A stretch of 15,231 nucleotides of DNA, from NCBI GenBank assembly GCA_001770235.1, contig MEQN01000073.1, positions 1 through 15,231 of the forward strand, read 5' to 3'. Source of the DNA: Betaproteobacteria bacterium RBG_16_58_11 (GTDB lineage Bacteria > Pseudomonadota > Gammaproteobacteria > Burkholderiales > Thiobacteraceae). Under the pieces are notes generated by a model. The model was given only the letters and a program-made list of their open reading frames with translations. It ran no database searches and was not told the DNA's origin. The stretch's first letter is position 1. Each line of letters starts with the position of its first letter. The translations under genes were made by a program, and so were the position numbers. Shown in pieces: positions 1 to 8,532 of this stretch.

Positions 1-2
1 AG

Positions 3-65
3 ACGGCGCGCGAGCGCCTTCTGGCTGTGCAGGCTAATGCGCGTAGCGCGTTAGGCCGGAACTAA
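3..65 (+). CDS. Possible C-terminal end of an upstream gene (partial)
   Basis: Frame 3 is open from the window edge to a TAA at 63-65. It gives about 20 residues that look helical and rich in Ala, Arg and Leu, ending in LGRN. The terminator 35 bases downstream fits the end of a transcription unit. The other two plus frames close earlier (35-37 and 52-54). A 9-bp hairpin (34-42 with 46-54) lies inside this stretch, so a structured RNA end cannot be excluded. The family cannot be recognised from so few residues. Confidence 0.3.
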   Translation, partial: TARERLLAVQANARSALGRN

Positions 66-99
66 AGTAGGTCACCGCCAGGCACCCCCCTCTTCAAAC

Positions 100-132
100 A
101 AAAGCCCTCCTCGTGAGGGCTTTTGCGTTTTT
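100..132 (+). terminator. Rho-independent terminator upstream of birA
   Basis: A perfect 10-bp stem pairs 100-109 (AAAAGCCCTC) with 115-124 (GAGGGCTTTT) around a 5-base loop. A T-rich run follows (TTTT at 121-124, then GTTTTT to 132). It would end the transcript entering from the left edge and separates it from the birA operon. The stem is A-rich before and T-rich after, so it could act on both strands. Confidence 0.8.
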
Positions 133-158
133 GGGTGGTGGTTTGAATCCGCTATGCT
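131..158 (+). promoter_or_regulatory. Weak candidate sigma-70 promoter for birA-coaX-SPOR
   Basis: TTGGGT at 131-136 and TATGCT at 153-158 are separated by 16 bases, matching 3 of 6 and 4 of 6 consensus positions. If used, transcription would start near 165. That is downstream of the ATG at 154 and upstream of the ATG at 190, so it favours the latter as the birA start. The match is poor and the call is tentative. Confidence 0.3.
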
Positions 159-189
159 AAGATTTACCCAGTATTCTTCTTGGCTTGTC

Positions 190-1194
190 ATGTTACCGCG
201 CACACTCCCTATTCTTCGCACTTTGTCCGATGGTGCATTTCACTCCGGCGAGGATCTCGCCGCGCAATACGGTGTCTCGCGCGCAAGCATCTGGAATGCC
301 CTGCAAGGATTGGATGCGCTGGGTGTACGTCTCTTCAAAATTCGCGGTCGTGGTTACCAATTGGCCGATCCGATCGAATGGTTGGATTCGAGCCTGATCA
401 CGACCCATTTTGGTCCGAGTGCTCAGCAGATTGATCTGCAAATTCTCGACGTGGCGGAATCAACCAACTCTTTGCTGATGCAACGCGCCACTCAGGGTGG
501 GCATGCGCAATGTATCGTGACCGAGCTGCAGACGCAGGGCAGGGGCCGGCGTGGCCGCGCTTGGCATGGCGCGTTGGGCGGTTCACTCACCTTCTCATTG
601 TTGTGGCGCTTTAATCTCGGCGCTTCGCAATTGTCCGGTTTAAGTTTGGCGGTGGGGGTGGCGCTGGTGCGCGCGCTGCATGAGTTAGGGCATTCGGGGA
701 TTCATCTCAAGTGGCCGAACGATCTGGTTCATGGTTACCGCAAGTTGGGCGGCGTACTCATCGAATTGCAAGGCGATGCGATGGGGCCTGCTACAGCAGT
801 CATTGGTGTCGGCCTTAATCTGCGTTTGCCGGAACAAGTTAAAAATAAAATCGATCAAGCGGTGGTCGATTTGCACACCCTCATGCAACCGCCAGCATCG
901 CGCAATACCTTATTGGGCGGTACATTGCGCCACTTGGCCGAGATGTTGGTGCTATTTGAGGCCGAGGGATTTGAAGCCTTGCGCGCAGAGTGGGAGCAGG
1001 CCCATGCTTACCATGAGAAGCCGGTGATCATGCGTCTGCCGGATGGCGCCGAAATTCACGGCGTGGTGCGCGGCGTGGCGCCAGATGGCGCGCTCATTCT
1101 TGAGACCTCCTCGGGTGAGCGACGCTTTGGGAGCGGTGAGATGAGCATGCGGCCCGCGCCTGCATATAGATCTAATAAGCTGGCGGTGGATTAG
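190..1194 (+). CDS. birA: BirA, biotin-protein ligase and biotin operon repressor
   Basis: The enzyme activates biotin with ATP and attaches it to the acceptor lysine of the acetyl-CoA carboxylase carrier protein. In the bifunctional family the biotinyl-AMP form also represses biotin genes. The 334-residue product has an N-terminal winged helix (about residues 1-60, with GAFHSGEDLA and GVSRASIWNAL). The catalytic domain carries the biotinyl-AMP loop GRGRRGR at 117-123, KWPND at 174-178 and KLGGVLIELQG just after. A C-terminal SH3-like domain completes it. The HTH argues for the regulator type rather than a ligase-only form. An ATG at 154 would add 12 residues. I chose 190 because it aligns with the usual family N-terminus, although neither start has a good Shine-Dalgarno. 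The coaX ATG follows two bases after the stop, so the two genes form an operon. Confidence 0.95.
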   Translation: MLPRTLPILRTLSDGAFHSGEDLAAQYGVSRASIWNALQGLDALGVRLFKIRGRGYQLADPIEWLDSSLITTHFGPSAQQIDLQILDVAESTNSLLMQRATQGGHAQCIVTELQTQGRGRRGRAWHGALGGSLTFSLLWRFNLGASQLSGLSLAVGVALVRALHELGHSGIHLKWPNDLVHGYRKLGGVLIELQGDAMGPATAVIGVGLNLRLPEQVKNKIDQAVVDLHTLMQPPASRNTLLGGTLRHLAEMLVLFEAEGFEALRAEWEQAHAYHEKPVIMRLPDGAEIHGVVRGVAPDGALILETSSGERRFGSGEMSMRPAPAYRSNKLAVD

Positions 1195-1196
1195 CC

Positions 1197-1922
1197 ATGC
1201 TGCTCGCGATCGACGCCGGCAATAGTTTCGTCAAATGGGGCTATCACGATGGCCGTGCGTGGGTGAGTCAGCAGCGTGCAAGCTTGGCGGCGTTTTGCGC
1301 CGACCCGCTGCATTATCTGGATACGCCTCCGACTCGCGTGGTGATTTCGAATGTGGCGGGAACAGCCTTTCAAGAAGTGTTGATGCGCGCATTACCAAGC
1401 AGCGTCTTGTACTGGGCCAAAGCCGAAGCCCATGCGTGTGGCGTCAGCAACCACTATGATAATCCGGCGCAACTGGGCAGCGATCGCTGGGCGGCGCTGA
1501 TCGCTGCGCGTGCGATCACCTCGTCGCCATGTTTGGTGGTATCGATCGGCACCGCCTTGACGGTGGATATGCTGGCGGAAAATGGCGCCTTCTTGGGCGG
1601 CCTCATCGCGCCTGGCCCGCAACTCATGCGCGAAGCGCTGGCGCACGGGACGGATGCGATTCAGCCGCCAGGCGGACAGGTCGTACCGTTTCCCACGAAT
1701 ACCCCGGATGCCGTTCAAACCGGCGTGATCTATGCCTTACTCGGCACGATAGAGCGGGCAGCAGCGACATTCGAGACTAAACAGGCTGCCAGCGTCGCGT
1801 GCATCCTCACCGGCGGAGCGGCAAACTTAATCATCTCTTACCTTAACAGGCCCTACCAACTGGTGGATAATTTGGTGCTTGAAGGATTGTTGATTATGGC
1901 CAAGGAAGAGAAGCCTACGTGA
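1197..1922 (+). CDS. coaX: Type III pantothenate kinase CoaX
   Basis: It phosphorylates pantothenate, the first step of coenzyme A synthesis. The type III enzyme belongs to the ASKHA fold and is not feedback-inhibited by CoA as type I enzymes are. The 241 residues show the N-terminal phosphate motif DAGNSFVKWG (residues 6-15), LGSDRWAALIAA (93-104, with the Asp usually taken as catalytic base), SIGTALTVDM (116-125), GGLIAPG (134-140) and the C-terminal adenosine motif LTGGAAN (204-210). The start lies two bases after the birA stop, with GGTGGA just upstream inside the birA tail. The last four bases overlap the next gene, so translation is probably coupled. BirA-CoaX adjacency, including natural fusions, is widespread in proteobacteria. 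Confidence 0.95.
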   Translation: MLLAIDAGNSFVKWGYHDGRAWVSQQRASLAAFCADPLHYLDTPPTRVVISNVAGTAFQEVLMRALPSSVLYWAKAEAHACGVSNHYDNPAQLGSDRWAALIAARAITSSPCLVVSIGTALTVDMLAENGAFLGGLIAPGPQLMREALAHGTDAIQPPGGQVVPFPTNTPDAVQTGVIYALLGTIERAAATFETKQAASVACILTGGAANLIISYLNRPYQLVDNLVLEGLLIMAKEEKPT

Positions 1923-2557
1923 GACTATTGTTTTTTATATTGCTGCTGGTGAATGTCGCCGTATTCGGCTATTTCACTTATCGCGATCAAGGCCTCGCAA
2001 ACATAAAGCCGCAGCGCCCGCCGGTCAATGCGGGTCGCATCCGATTGGTGAATCCAGCCGATGTCCCGGCGCCAACGGACAAGCCAGGCGCCGCCGCGCC
2101 GAAACTGGCCTGCATGGAGTGGAGCGGCTTCAAGCCGGAAGAAATCGCGCAGGCGCAGCAAGCGCTGGACAAGCTCGCGCTCGGCGACAAACTGACGCGG
2201 CCCAAGGTGGATGAATATTGGCTCTATATTTCGCCGCAAAAAAACAAAAAAGAAGCGGAGAAAAAATTGGAGGAGTTGGTCGGTCTTGGCATCGAGGATG
2301 GCCGGTTGGTAGAAGATGCCGGCAAGTGGCGTTGGGCGATTTCCTTCGCCGCCCATCCGAGCGAAGAGGCGGCGATCGTTCGCCTCAATCAGCTCAAGGA
2401 AAAAGGCTTGAAATCGGCCAAGATATTGAAACGCGATGCGCCGGGCAATGCCTTTTCCATCCTTCAAGCCGACGAGAAATTAAGCGCGGAATTGAACCAG
2501 CTTAAAGCGGCCTATGCCGGCACCGAGTTGAAAGAGATTGAGTGTAAAACTCCTTAG
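1919..2557 (+). CDS. Membrane-anchored SPOR-domain protein
   Basis: The 212-residue product starts with a hydrophobic segment (about residues 3-20, RLLFFILLLVNVAVFGYF) and then a Pro-rich linker, the layout of an inner-membrane anchor with a periplasmic body. The C-terminal half (about 100-175) has the beta-alpha-beta pattern of a SPOR domain: YWLYISPQKNKKEAEKKLEEL, followed by WRWAISFAAHPSEEAAIVRL. Domains of this type bind septal peptidoglycan lacking stem peptides and often mark division proteins. The start is GTG and overlaps the coaX stop as GTGA. The gene is third in the birA-coaX operon, a position common in betaproteobacteria. Its stop codon overlaps the stop of the oppositely oriented FAD oxidase. 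The exact biological role is unknown. Confidence 0.8.
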   Translation: MRLLFFILLLVNVAVFGYFTYRDQGLANIKPQRPPVNAGRIRLVNPADVPAPTDKPGAAAPKLACMEWSGFKPEEIAQAQQALDKLALGDKLTRPKVDEYWLYISPQKNKKEAEKKLEELVGLGIEDGRLVEDAGKWRWAISFAAHPSEEAAIVRLNQLKEKGLKSAKILKRDAPGNAFSILQADEKLSAELNQLKAAYAGTELKEIECKTP

Positions 2558-3921
2558 AGAAATAATTTACCCGGGTTCAGAATTTCATTCGGATCGAACA
2601 CCCGTTTAACTTCTTTCATTAGCGCCATCGTAGCGGCGTCAATCTCGCGCCCCACAAATGGCCGCTTTTCCATCCCCACGCCATGCTCGCCGGAAAGCGT
2701 GCCATTGAGCCGGATCACCAAATCGAATACCTCGCTTAAGCAGGCTTCCGCGCGTTGCAGTTCGTCGCCGCGATCCGGATCCACCAGTAAATTCACGTGA
2801 ATATTGCCGTTGCCGGCGTGACCGAAATTGACGTTGGCAATTTGATAGCGCGTAGCCAGCGCAGTCACGCCCGTCAGCAATTCCGGCAGGCGCGACACTG
2901 GCACCACAACATCTTCGTTGATTTTACGCGGCGCGATATCGCGCAACAGGGGCGACAGCGCTTTGCGCGCCGCCCATAAACTCTTCGGGTCGGCGACCGG
3001 CTGAACTTGAATCAAAGCCGGGTCTTGGCACACTTGCATGACGGCGCGCTGGCTCGATTCGATTTCTGCCTGACCGCCATCCACCTCGATCATCAACATG
3101 GCTTGCGTGTCGGCCGGGACCAAGTCGGGATAATGCGCGCGGATCAAATTCAGCGCGCCGCAATCCAAAAATTCCAGTGCGCTCGGAATATGCGGCTGCG
3201 CCATGATGCGCGTGATGGCATGCGCGCACGCTTCGATGTCGAGGTAATGCGCGGTGATGCCCGCCACCGCTTCCGGCAGCGGAGTGAGTTTCAAAGTCGC
3301 CTCGGTAATGATGGCAAGCGTGCCTTCGGAGCCGATGATGAGCCTTGTCAGATCATAGCCGACCACCGCCTTGGTGGTATAGGCGCCGGTCTTGATGATG
3401 TCGCCCTTGCCGGTGATGGCTTTCAAGCCCAACACATGGTCGCGCGTCACGCCATATTTCACCGCATGCGGGCCACCGGCGCAGGTGGCGAGATTGCCGC
3501 CCACGGAACAATACGCCGCGCTGGACGGATCCGGCGGCCAGAAAAAGCCATGCGGCCGCGCCGCGTCCTGCACTTCCTGATTCACCACGCCGGGCTCGAC
3601 CACCATGGCGCGATTCGCCGGATCCACCACAATAATGCGTCGCATGCGCTCCAGCGACAGCGCCAATCCGCCCTGCTCCGGCACGCTGCCGCCAGCGGTG
3701 CCGGTCGCGCGGCCGCGCGGCGTGAGTGGCACTTTGAATTCATTGCAGGCCAGCACGATGGCTTGCACTTCTTCGGTGGTGAGCGGAAACGCGACTGCTT
3801 CGGGCACGCAATGGTTGCGGCTATTATCGTAGCCATAAACGTAACAAGTCGCCTGATCGGTGAAAAAACGATCCGGCCCTAAGAGCAGGGAGAGGCGGCT
3901 GCAAAAGGCGTCGGGGAGCAT
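2554..3921 (-). CDS. FAD-linked 2-hydroxyacid oxidase/dehydrogenase, GlcD family
   Basis: Flavoproteins of this family oxidise glycolate, D-lactate or related 2-hydroxyacids and pass electrons to the respiratory chain or a partner subunit. The 455 residues show a PCMH-type FAD-binding domain, with PRGRATGTAGGS at about 68-79 and SVGGNLATCAGGP and GSEGTLAIITEATL further on. The C-terminal FAD-oxidase domain has NFGHAGNGNIHVN and SGEHGVGMEKRPF, ending in FDPNEILNPGKLF. There is no iron-sulfur extension, and neither glcE nor glcF is adjacent, so substrate and electron acceptor are open. The gene lies 20 bases after the rfaE2 stop and is probably the last gene of the lpoA operon. A long plus-strand open frame antisense to it is a codon-bias shadow. 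The start ATG has only a weak ribosome binding site. Confidence 0.9.
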   Translation of the reverse strand: MLPDAFCSRLSLLLGPDRFFTDQATCYVYGYDNSRNHCVPEAVAFPLTTEEVQAIVLACNEFKVPLTPRGRATGTAGGSVPEQGGLALSLERMRRIIVVDPANRAMVVEPGVVNQEVQDAARPHGFFWPPDPSSAAYCSVGGNLATCAGGPHAVKYGVTRDHVLGLKAITGKGDIIKTGAYTTKAVVGYDLTRLIIGSEGTLAIITEATLKLTPLPEAVAGITAHYLDIEACAHAITRIMAQPHIPSALEFLDCGALNLIRAHYPDLVPADTQAMLMIEVDGGQAEIESSQRAVMQVCQDPALIQVQPVADPKSLWAARKALSPLLRDIAPRKINEDVVVPVSRLPELLTGVTALATRYQIANVNFGHAGNGNIHVNLLVDPDRGDELQRAEACLSEVFDLVIRLNGTLSGEHGVGMEKRPFVGREIDAATMALMKEVKRVFDPNEILNPGKLFL

Positions 3922-3941
3922 ATAACGGGATGGCCGGGGCT

Positions 3942-4430
3942 TTAGCGGCGAATACGTTCGACGAGTTCGGTGGTGGAACGCTGATGAAGAAAGGGAATGG
4001 AATGGACTTGCCCGCCCCAGTCGAGCACTTCCTTGGCGCCGACGATACTGTTGACGTCCCAGTCACCGCCTTTGACCAAAATATCGGGGTGCGTGTCGAG
4101 AATGAGTTGGAGTGGGGTGTCCTCGTCGAACAGCGTGACCAGCGACACGGCTTCCAAAGCGGCGAGCACCGTCATGCGATCTTCTTGGCTGTTGATTGGC
4201 CGCTCATCGCCCTTGCCCAGCCGTTTCACCGAGGCGTCGCTATTGACGCCCACAATCAAGCTCGCGCCCAAGGCGCGGGCTTGGGCCAGATAAGTGACAT
4301 GGCCGCGATGCAGGATATCGAAGCAACCGTTGGTAAAAACCAGCGGCCGGGTTAATGCCGCGACCCGCGCCGCCAGCGCTTCGCGCGGGCAGATTTTTTC
4401 TTCGAACAGGGGAGCGGGATAGCGGCCCAT
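3942..4430 (-). CDS. rfaE2: D-glycero-beta-D-manno-heptose 1-phosphate adenylyltransferase RfaE2
   Basis: It transfers AMP from ATP to heptose 1-phosphate, giving ADP-heptose for the LPS inner core. The 162-residue product is one nucleotidyltransferase domain corresponding to the C-terminal half of E. coli HldE. It has [13 protein letters not shown] with the HxGH motif at 41-44, [22 protein letters not shown] and DILVKGGDW. The kinase half (RfaE1) is not fused here and should lie elsewhere in the genome. I used the ATG at 4430. A TTG at 4445 would add five residues and overlap the stop of the preceding BON gene. The upstream SIS isomerase of the same operon can supply the first step of the same pathway. 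Confidence 0.92.
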   Translation of the reverse strand: MGRYPAPLFEEKICPREALAARVAALTRPLVFTNGCFDILHRGHVTYLAQARALGASLIVGVNSDASVKRLGKGDERPINSQEDRMTVLAALEAVSLVTLFDEDTPLQLILDTHPDILVKGGDWDVNSIVGAKEVLDWGGQVHSIPFLHQRSTTELVERIRR

Positions 4431-4441
4431 GTGTCGCTCGG

Positions 4442-5010
4442 TCAATCCAGATATTCGAACAGCTTCACCACTTTCACCACGCCGGAGGTGGTGCGCGCGA
4501 TCTCCGTGGCGTCTTCCGCTTCCTTGCGCGTGACCAAGCCCAGCAGGTACACCACGCTTGCCTCAGTCACGACCTTTACATGGTTGGCGTTGAACTTGTT
4601 GGCGTCCACCATGCGCGCCTTGACCTTGGTGGTGATGTAGCTGTCGTTGCTGCGGGCGCTATAGCTTGTCGCCGGGGCGATGGCGATTTCGTTGAATACC
4701 TGGCGCACGTTGGGAACGGTTTTCACGATGTTCTCCGTCTCCGTGCGCAGCGCTTCATTTTGCGCTTCGCCCGTCAGGAGCGCCGATAGGTTGAAGCTCG
4801 TGACATTGAGGTGCACCTGATCCTTGAGCTTTTCCGAGACGCGGTTTTGCGCCTTGATCTCGATGCCTTGGTCTTCGATAAAAATACCCGACGTGCGGCG
4901 GTCGGTGGCCATCACCACCCCGGCGCCGACCCCGCCGGCAACGACGGGGAAACAGCCTTGCAGCGCAGGCATGAGCAGAGCAAGTAAAAGTGGCGTGGCG
5001 TATTTGCGCA

Positions 5011-5011
<1 letters not shown>
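4442..5011 (-). CDS. dolP: DolP-like outer-membrane lipoprotein with two BON domains
   Basis: The 189-residue product begins with a lipoprotein signal peptide ending in LQGC (Cys20 lipidated); the same four residues occur in E. coli DolP (YraP). Two BON domains follow, at about 50-115 and 120-189, with [36 protein letters not shown] and [16 protein letters not shown]. DolP is an outer-membrane lipoprotein that binds anionic phospholipid and supports envelope integrity and regulation of the septal amidase pathway. I rejected longer frames starting up to 5113. The ATG at 5009-5011 has AGGAG eight bases upstream and directly starts the signal peptide. It overlaps the preceding gene's stop as TAATG, indicating coupled translation. 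The order yraM-yraN-yraO-yraP of E. coli is conserved here. Confidence 0.9.
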
Positions 5012-5616
<605 letters not shown>

Positions 5617-5638
5617 TTAGGTGAAGAAAGATGCGACA

Positions 5639-5992
5639 CTAATGTCCATCAAATGCATTCTTAATCCATTCTATCGCGCCGCTATTTGGTGCGCCAAGCA
5701 GTACAGCATCGAAACGGCATTGCGGCGGGCGCGCGAATTGGGTCAGGTATTGGTTCGCGGTCTTGATCAGTTTGGCCTGCTTGGCGACGGTGATGCTGGC
5801 GCGCGCGCCGCCGAAATCATTGTTCTTGCGCATGCGCACTTCCGCAAAGACCAGCACATCGCCGTCGCGCAGAATCAGATCGATCTCGCCGAAGCGCGAG
5901 CGGTAGTTAGCCACTACCAGTTTTAATCCTTGCCGGGTTAGAAAGTCGAGTGCGTGGCGTTCCGCCGCCTCGCCCGTGTCACGGCTTGGCAT
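5639..5992 (-). CDS. yraN: YraN/UPF0102 family endonuclease-like protein
   Basis: The 117-residue product has the restriction-endonuclease-like core of the family. It shows GEAAERHALDFLTRQGLK at the N-terminus, then NYRSRFGEIDLILRDGDVLVFAEVRMR (core acidic residues and EVR), SITVAKQAKLIKTANQYL and a conserved end RFDAVLLG...IEWIKNAF. Family members are near-universal companions of rsmI/lpoA in proteobacteria, but their cellular role is not settled. The ATG lies inside the end of lpoA, with the coding regions overlapping by 14 bases. A 37-base gap separates it from the SIS gene. Nothing looks damaged. Confidence 0.9.
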   Translation of the reverse strand: MPSRDTGEAAERHALDFLTRQGLKLVVANYRSRFGEIDLILRDGDVLVFAEVRMRKNNDFGGARASITVAKQAKLIKTANQYLTQFARPPQCRFDAVLLGAPNSGAIEWIKNAFDGH

Positions 5993-7214
5993 TGTCCAGC
6001 ACGACGACCACGTCCGCTTGAAACTCGGCAGCGGTGAGTTCGCGCGTGAATTGGCGCCCGCTCGCTAAGCTGATCTGGCCGGTCACCCCATCCAGCACGA
6101 CCCCGCCAGCCGGCATCTCGCCGCGATAAAACAATTGTGCGAGACGATAGGCATCGATCCCCATCGCGTATAGGCGCTCGCCATCAATGCCCAGCGCTTT
6201 CTCGGGGTGGGGGTAGATCATTACTGCGGGATGATCCGGCTGCAACATCCAGGGCATATCGAGAAAACGCACACCGGCCAAATCGACATTCTTCTGCGCT
6301 TCGCTCGCGCCACTGAAAGCTTGCGACGTAGTGTAGGTGGGAATGGGCGTCGCCGTCGCTAAATAAGGTCGTACCAAGCGTGCTTCCTGTGCATTGACGG
6401 CAAGAAAGATCGATTCCGGCTGCAGCTTCTCCACTTTGTCATGCAGCGCGTTGAGGTCGGTGCTTGGGGTGAAATTAAGTTGGTCAACGATTTTACCGCC
6501 GAGACGTTGCCATGCTTCGCCGAATGTGGCTTGCAAACGTTTGCCCAGCGCGTTGTTGGAGGCCACGATCAGCACCGAGTTGCGGCCTTCGTTTGCGGCG
6601 AGTTGGGCCACTTGACGCGTTTCCGCATCGAGCGAAAGACCAAATAAATACAGATTGGGGCTGGCGGTCTCGCCCTCCGGTACGCTTAGCGCCAGCGTCG
6701 GTACTGCGGTGATATCCGATTCGGCAAGCGCTGTGACTGCATTTTTGGTCAGCGGTCCGATAATCACGCGCGCCCCCCCATCGACCGCTTGTTGATATGC
6801 GGCGAGGATGTTCGTCACTTGATCGCTGGTGGGATAAACCCGCACCGTCGGCATATCGGGCTGTGCTTTGGCGGCAGCCAGCACACCTTGTTTCACCGCT
6901 TCCGCCGGTTGACGAAAAGTGGGTGCACTGAGCGGTAATAACAGTCCGATATGCGGACTCGATGCACCAGGTTTACTCGGCGCAGGTTTCTCTGCTAGGG
7001 TGGGCGTAGCAATCGGAGTCTGCGGCAAGGATTTTGCGGTAGGTGTCTCGGCTGCTGGCAGGGATGCCGCGGGCGTCGGCACGATCACCGCTGGCGTAGC
7101 TTGTTTTTGGGTGGTACGAGCGTCCCTCACCGGTGCGGGTTGCGTTGTCGTGGCGCACCCGCCAATAACGCCGGCAAGAAAAATGATGGATAGAAAGGCG
7201 GTAATACGTTGCAT
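5979..7214 (-). CDS. lpoA: LpoA/LppC family penicillin-binding protein activator lipoprotein
   Basis: LpoA is an outer-membrane lipoprotein that reaches through the peptidoglycan to activate the bifunctional synthase PBP1A. The 411 residues start with a lipoprotein signal ending in VIGGC (Cys20). A low-complexity Pro/Ala/Thr linker follows (about 21-85), then a periplasmic-binding-protein-like domain starting HIGLLLPLSAPTFRQPAEAVKQG and including ARVIIGPLTKNAVTAL. E. coli LpoA has about 680 residues, with an N-terminal helical TPR-like domain that is absent here, so this is the short form. It heads the minus-strand envelope operon. Its ATG overlaps the divergent rsmI start region, so its promoter must lie inside rsmI. 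Confidence 0.88.
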   Translation of the reverse strand: MQRITAFLSIIFLAGVIGGCATTTQPAPVRDARTTQKQATPAVIVPTPAASLPAAETPTAKSLPQTPIATPTLAEKPAPSKPGASSPHIGLLLPLSAPTFRQPAEAVKQGVLAAAKAQPDMPTVRVYPTSDQVTNILAAYQQAVDGGARVIIGPLTKNAVTALAESDITAVPTLALSVPEGETASPNLYLFGLSLDAETRQVAQLAANEGRNSVLIVASNNALGKRLQATFGEAWQRLGGKIVDQLNFTPSTDLNALHDKVEKLQPESIFLAVNAQEARLVRPYLATATPIPTYTTSQAFSGASEAQKNVDLAGVRFLDMPWMLQPDHPAVMIYPHPEKALGIDGERLYAMGIDAYRLAQLFYRGEMPAGGVVLDGVTGQISLASGRQFTRELTAAEFQADVVVVLDNAKP

Positions 7215-8069
7215 CAGGTGAATACCGAGACAGGCAAAAACATATTATATGTAGTTGCCACACCAATTGGAAATCTGCAGGACATTACCCTGCGCGCGTT
7301 GGAAGTACTGAAGCAAGTCGATCTCATCGCGGCGGAAGACACGCGCGTCACCGGCAATCTGCTCAAGCATTTCGGCATTGCCGCCAAGCTGATATCGGTG
7401 CGCGAGCATAACGAACAAGCGGGGGCTTTGAAAATCATTGATGCCTTGCGCGCCGGTCACCCTGTGGCGCTGGTGACCGATGCCGGTACGCCGGCAGTGA
7501 GCGACCCCGGCGCGCGCGTGGTGGCGGCGGTACGCGCGGCGGGCTTGACCGTTATACCCATCCCCGGTGCGAACGCCGCCGTGGCCGCGCTCTCGGCAGC
7601 CGGTTTCAACACGCCGCATTTTCTGTTTTATGGATTTTTGCCCGCCAAAGGCGGCGAGCGCCGCACAGCCTTGCAATCTTTGCTGGCCTTGCCCTACACC
7701 TTGGTGTTTTACGAAGCACCGCATCGTGTCGCGGATACGGTCGCCGACTTGGCGACGGTGTTTGGGGGCGAGCGCGAAATCGTATTCGCGCGCGAACTCA
7801 CCAAAACCTTCGAAGAAATCCACACCTGCTTGCTGAGCGAAGCGGCGGCCTGGGTCGCTGCCGATGCCAACCGCGAGCGCGGCGAATATGTGCTGATCGT
7901 ATCTGCTGCTACCGAACAGGAAAAATCCGCAGTGGAAATACAGCGCGTGCTGGAAGTGTTGCTTTCGGAATTGCCGGTCAAACAAGCCGCAAAACTCGCG
8001 GCGCAGATAACCGGAGAAAAGAAAAATCAGTTATATGATTTAGCGTTGAAGTTGCGTGGGAATAGTTGA
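7209..8069 (+). CDS. rsmI: 16S rRNA (cytidine(1402)-2'-O)-methyltransferase RsmI
   Basis: RsmI methylates the ribose of C1402 in 16S rRNA using S-adenosylmethionine, tuning decoding at the P site. The 286 residues follow the tetrapyrrole-methylase-like fold: LYVVATPIGNLQDITLRAL, AAEDTRVTGNLL, VTDAGTPAVSDPG, PGANAAVAALSAAG, FYGFLPAKGGERR, FYEAPHRV, FARELTKTFEEI and GEYVLIV, with a C-terminal helical part. The start is TTG at 7209, preceded by AGGCGG (7196-7201) at seven bases. A GTG at 7218 is possible but has poorer spacing. With the TTG start the gene overlaps the lpoA start by six bases on the other strand. Its stop is 13 bases from the convergent DUF302 gene, with no terminator visible between them. 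Confidence 0.95.
   Translation: MHQVNTETGKNILYVVATPIGNLQDITLRALEVLKQVDLIAAEDTRVTGNLLKHFGIAAKLISVREHNEQAGALKIIDALRAGHPVALVTDAGTPAVSDPGARVVAAVRAAGLTVIPIPGANAAVAALSAAGFNTPHFLFYGFLPAKGGERRTALQSLLALPYTLVFYEAPHRVADTVADLATVFGGEREIVFARELTKTFEEIHTCLLSEAAAWVAADANRERGEYVLIVSAATEQEKSAVEIQRVLEVLLSELPVKQAAKLAAQITGEKKNQLYDLALKLRGNS
7244..7273 (-). promoter_or_regulatory. Candidate sigma-70 promoter of the lpoA operon, inside rsmI
   Basis: On the minus strand a perfect TATAAT (plus coordinates 7244-7249) follows TTTCCA (7268-7273, 4 of 6) with an 18-base spacer. Transcription would start near 7237, giving a leader of about 23 bases before the lpoA ATG. The elements lie over codons of the rsmI N-terminus because no intergenic space exists between the two genes. 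The -10 is strong and the -35 weak. Confidence 0.5.
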
Positions 8070-8082
8070 TCGATCGTATTGC

Positions 8083-8532
8083 TCACTTTGCCTCCCGCAC
8101 CTCATCCATAATGCCCACCAAATCTTTTTCCCAGCGATCGAAGATCGGTTTCAATTCCGGCTCGGGGTAAAACTGCTTGAGCAGCGCCGGGCGGGCGGTG
8201 GTGAGGATGGTGTTGCCTTCCTCGGCGAAGATCGCCACCGCCAGCGGCAGGTAGGGAATGAGCTTGGGGTATTTTGCCGCCAGCGCCTCGATTTCCCCCG
8301 GCTTGCCGTAGAACACGATGCGATAGCGATCGGTCTTGTAGCCCTTGGCTTCCAGCCCCACATCCACGCGCTGCACCCGCGTGACCTTGTAGCCGTGCTC
8401 GGCGATCGTGGCCTGGAGCGTGGTCATGGCGTCCTCGAAATTCTGGCTGGAGCGGACCATGAGCAGCTCGTCGGCGATTGCGCTGTTGAACCACAGCGCG
8501 AGGGTAAGCGCGAATGCGTGTGCGAGTTTCAT
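8083..8532 (-). CDS. Exported DUF302 protein
   Basis: The 149-residue product starts with a cleavable signal peptide (MKLAHAFALTLALWFNSAIA, cleavage probably before Asp21). One DUF302 domain follows, seen in MVRSSQNFEDAMTTLQATIAEHGYKV, YRIVFYGKPGEIEAL and LPLAVAIFAEEGNTILTTARP. It has no cysteine and no heme motif. The ATG at 8530-8532 has a strong GGAGGAGG upstream and overlaps the stop of the cytochrome-DUF302 gene as ATGA, so the two are co-translated. A longer frame to 8583 was rejected because it would bury the signal peptide. DUF302 has no agreed biochemical function. Pairing with a cytochrome that has the same domain suggests a periplasmic partner or redox-linked binding protein, which is inference. 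Confidence 0.8.
   Translation of the reverse strand: MKLAHAFALTLALWFNSAIADELLMVRSSQNFEDAMTTLQATIAEHGYKVTRVQRVDVGLEAKGYKTDRYRIVFYGKPGEIEALAAKYPKLIPYLPLAVAIFAEEGNTILTTARPALLKQFYPEPELKPIFDRWEKDLVGIMDEVREAK

Noticed and set aside
32..57. Structured RNA gene at the left edge
   Set aside because: There is a good 9-bp hairpin (34-42 with 46-54), but too little sequence to match any RNA family, and frame 3 reads as an ordinary protein end.
3007..3882. 291-residue open frame on plus, antisense to the FAD oxidase
   Set aside because: It is a mirror frame of a GC-rich gene with clear family motifs on minus. The translation is rich in Arg, His and Ala with no recognisable domain.
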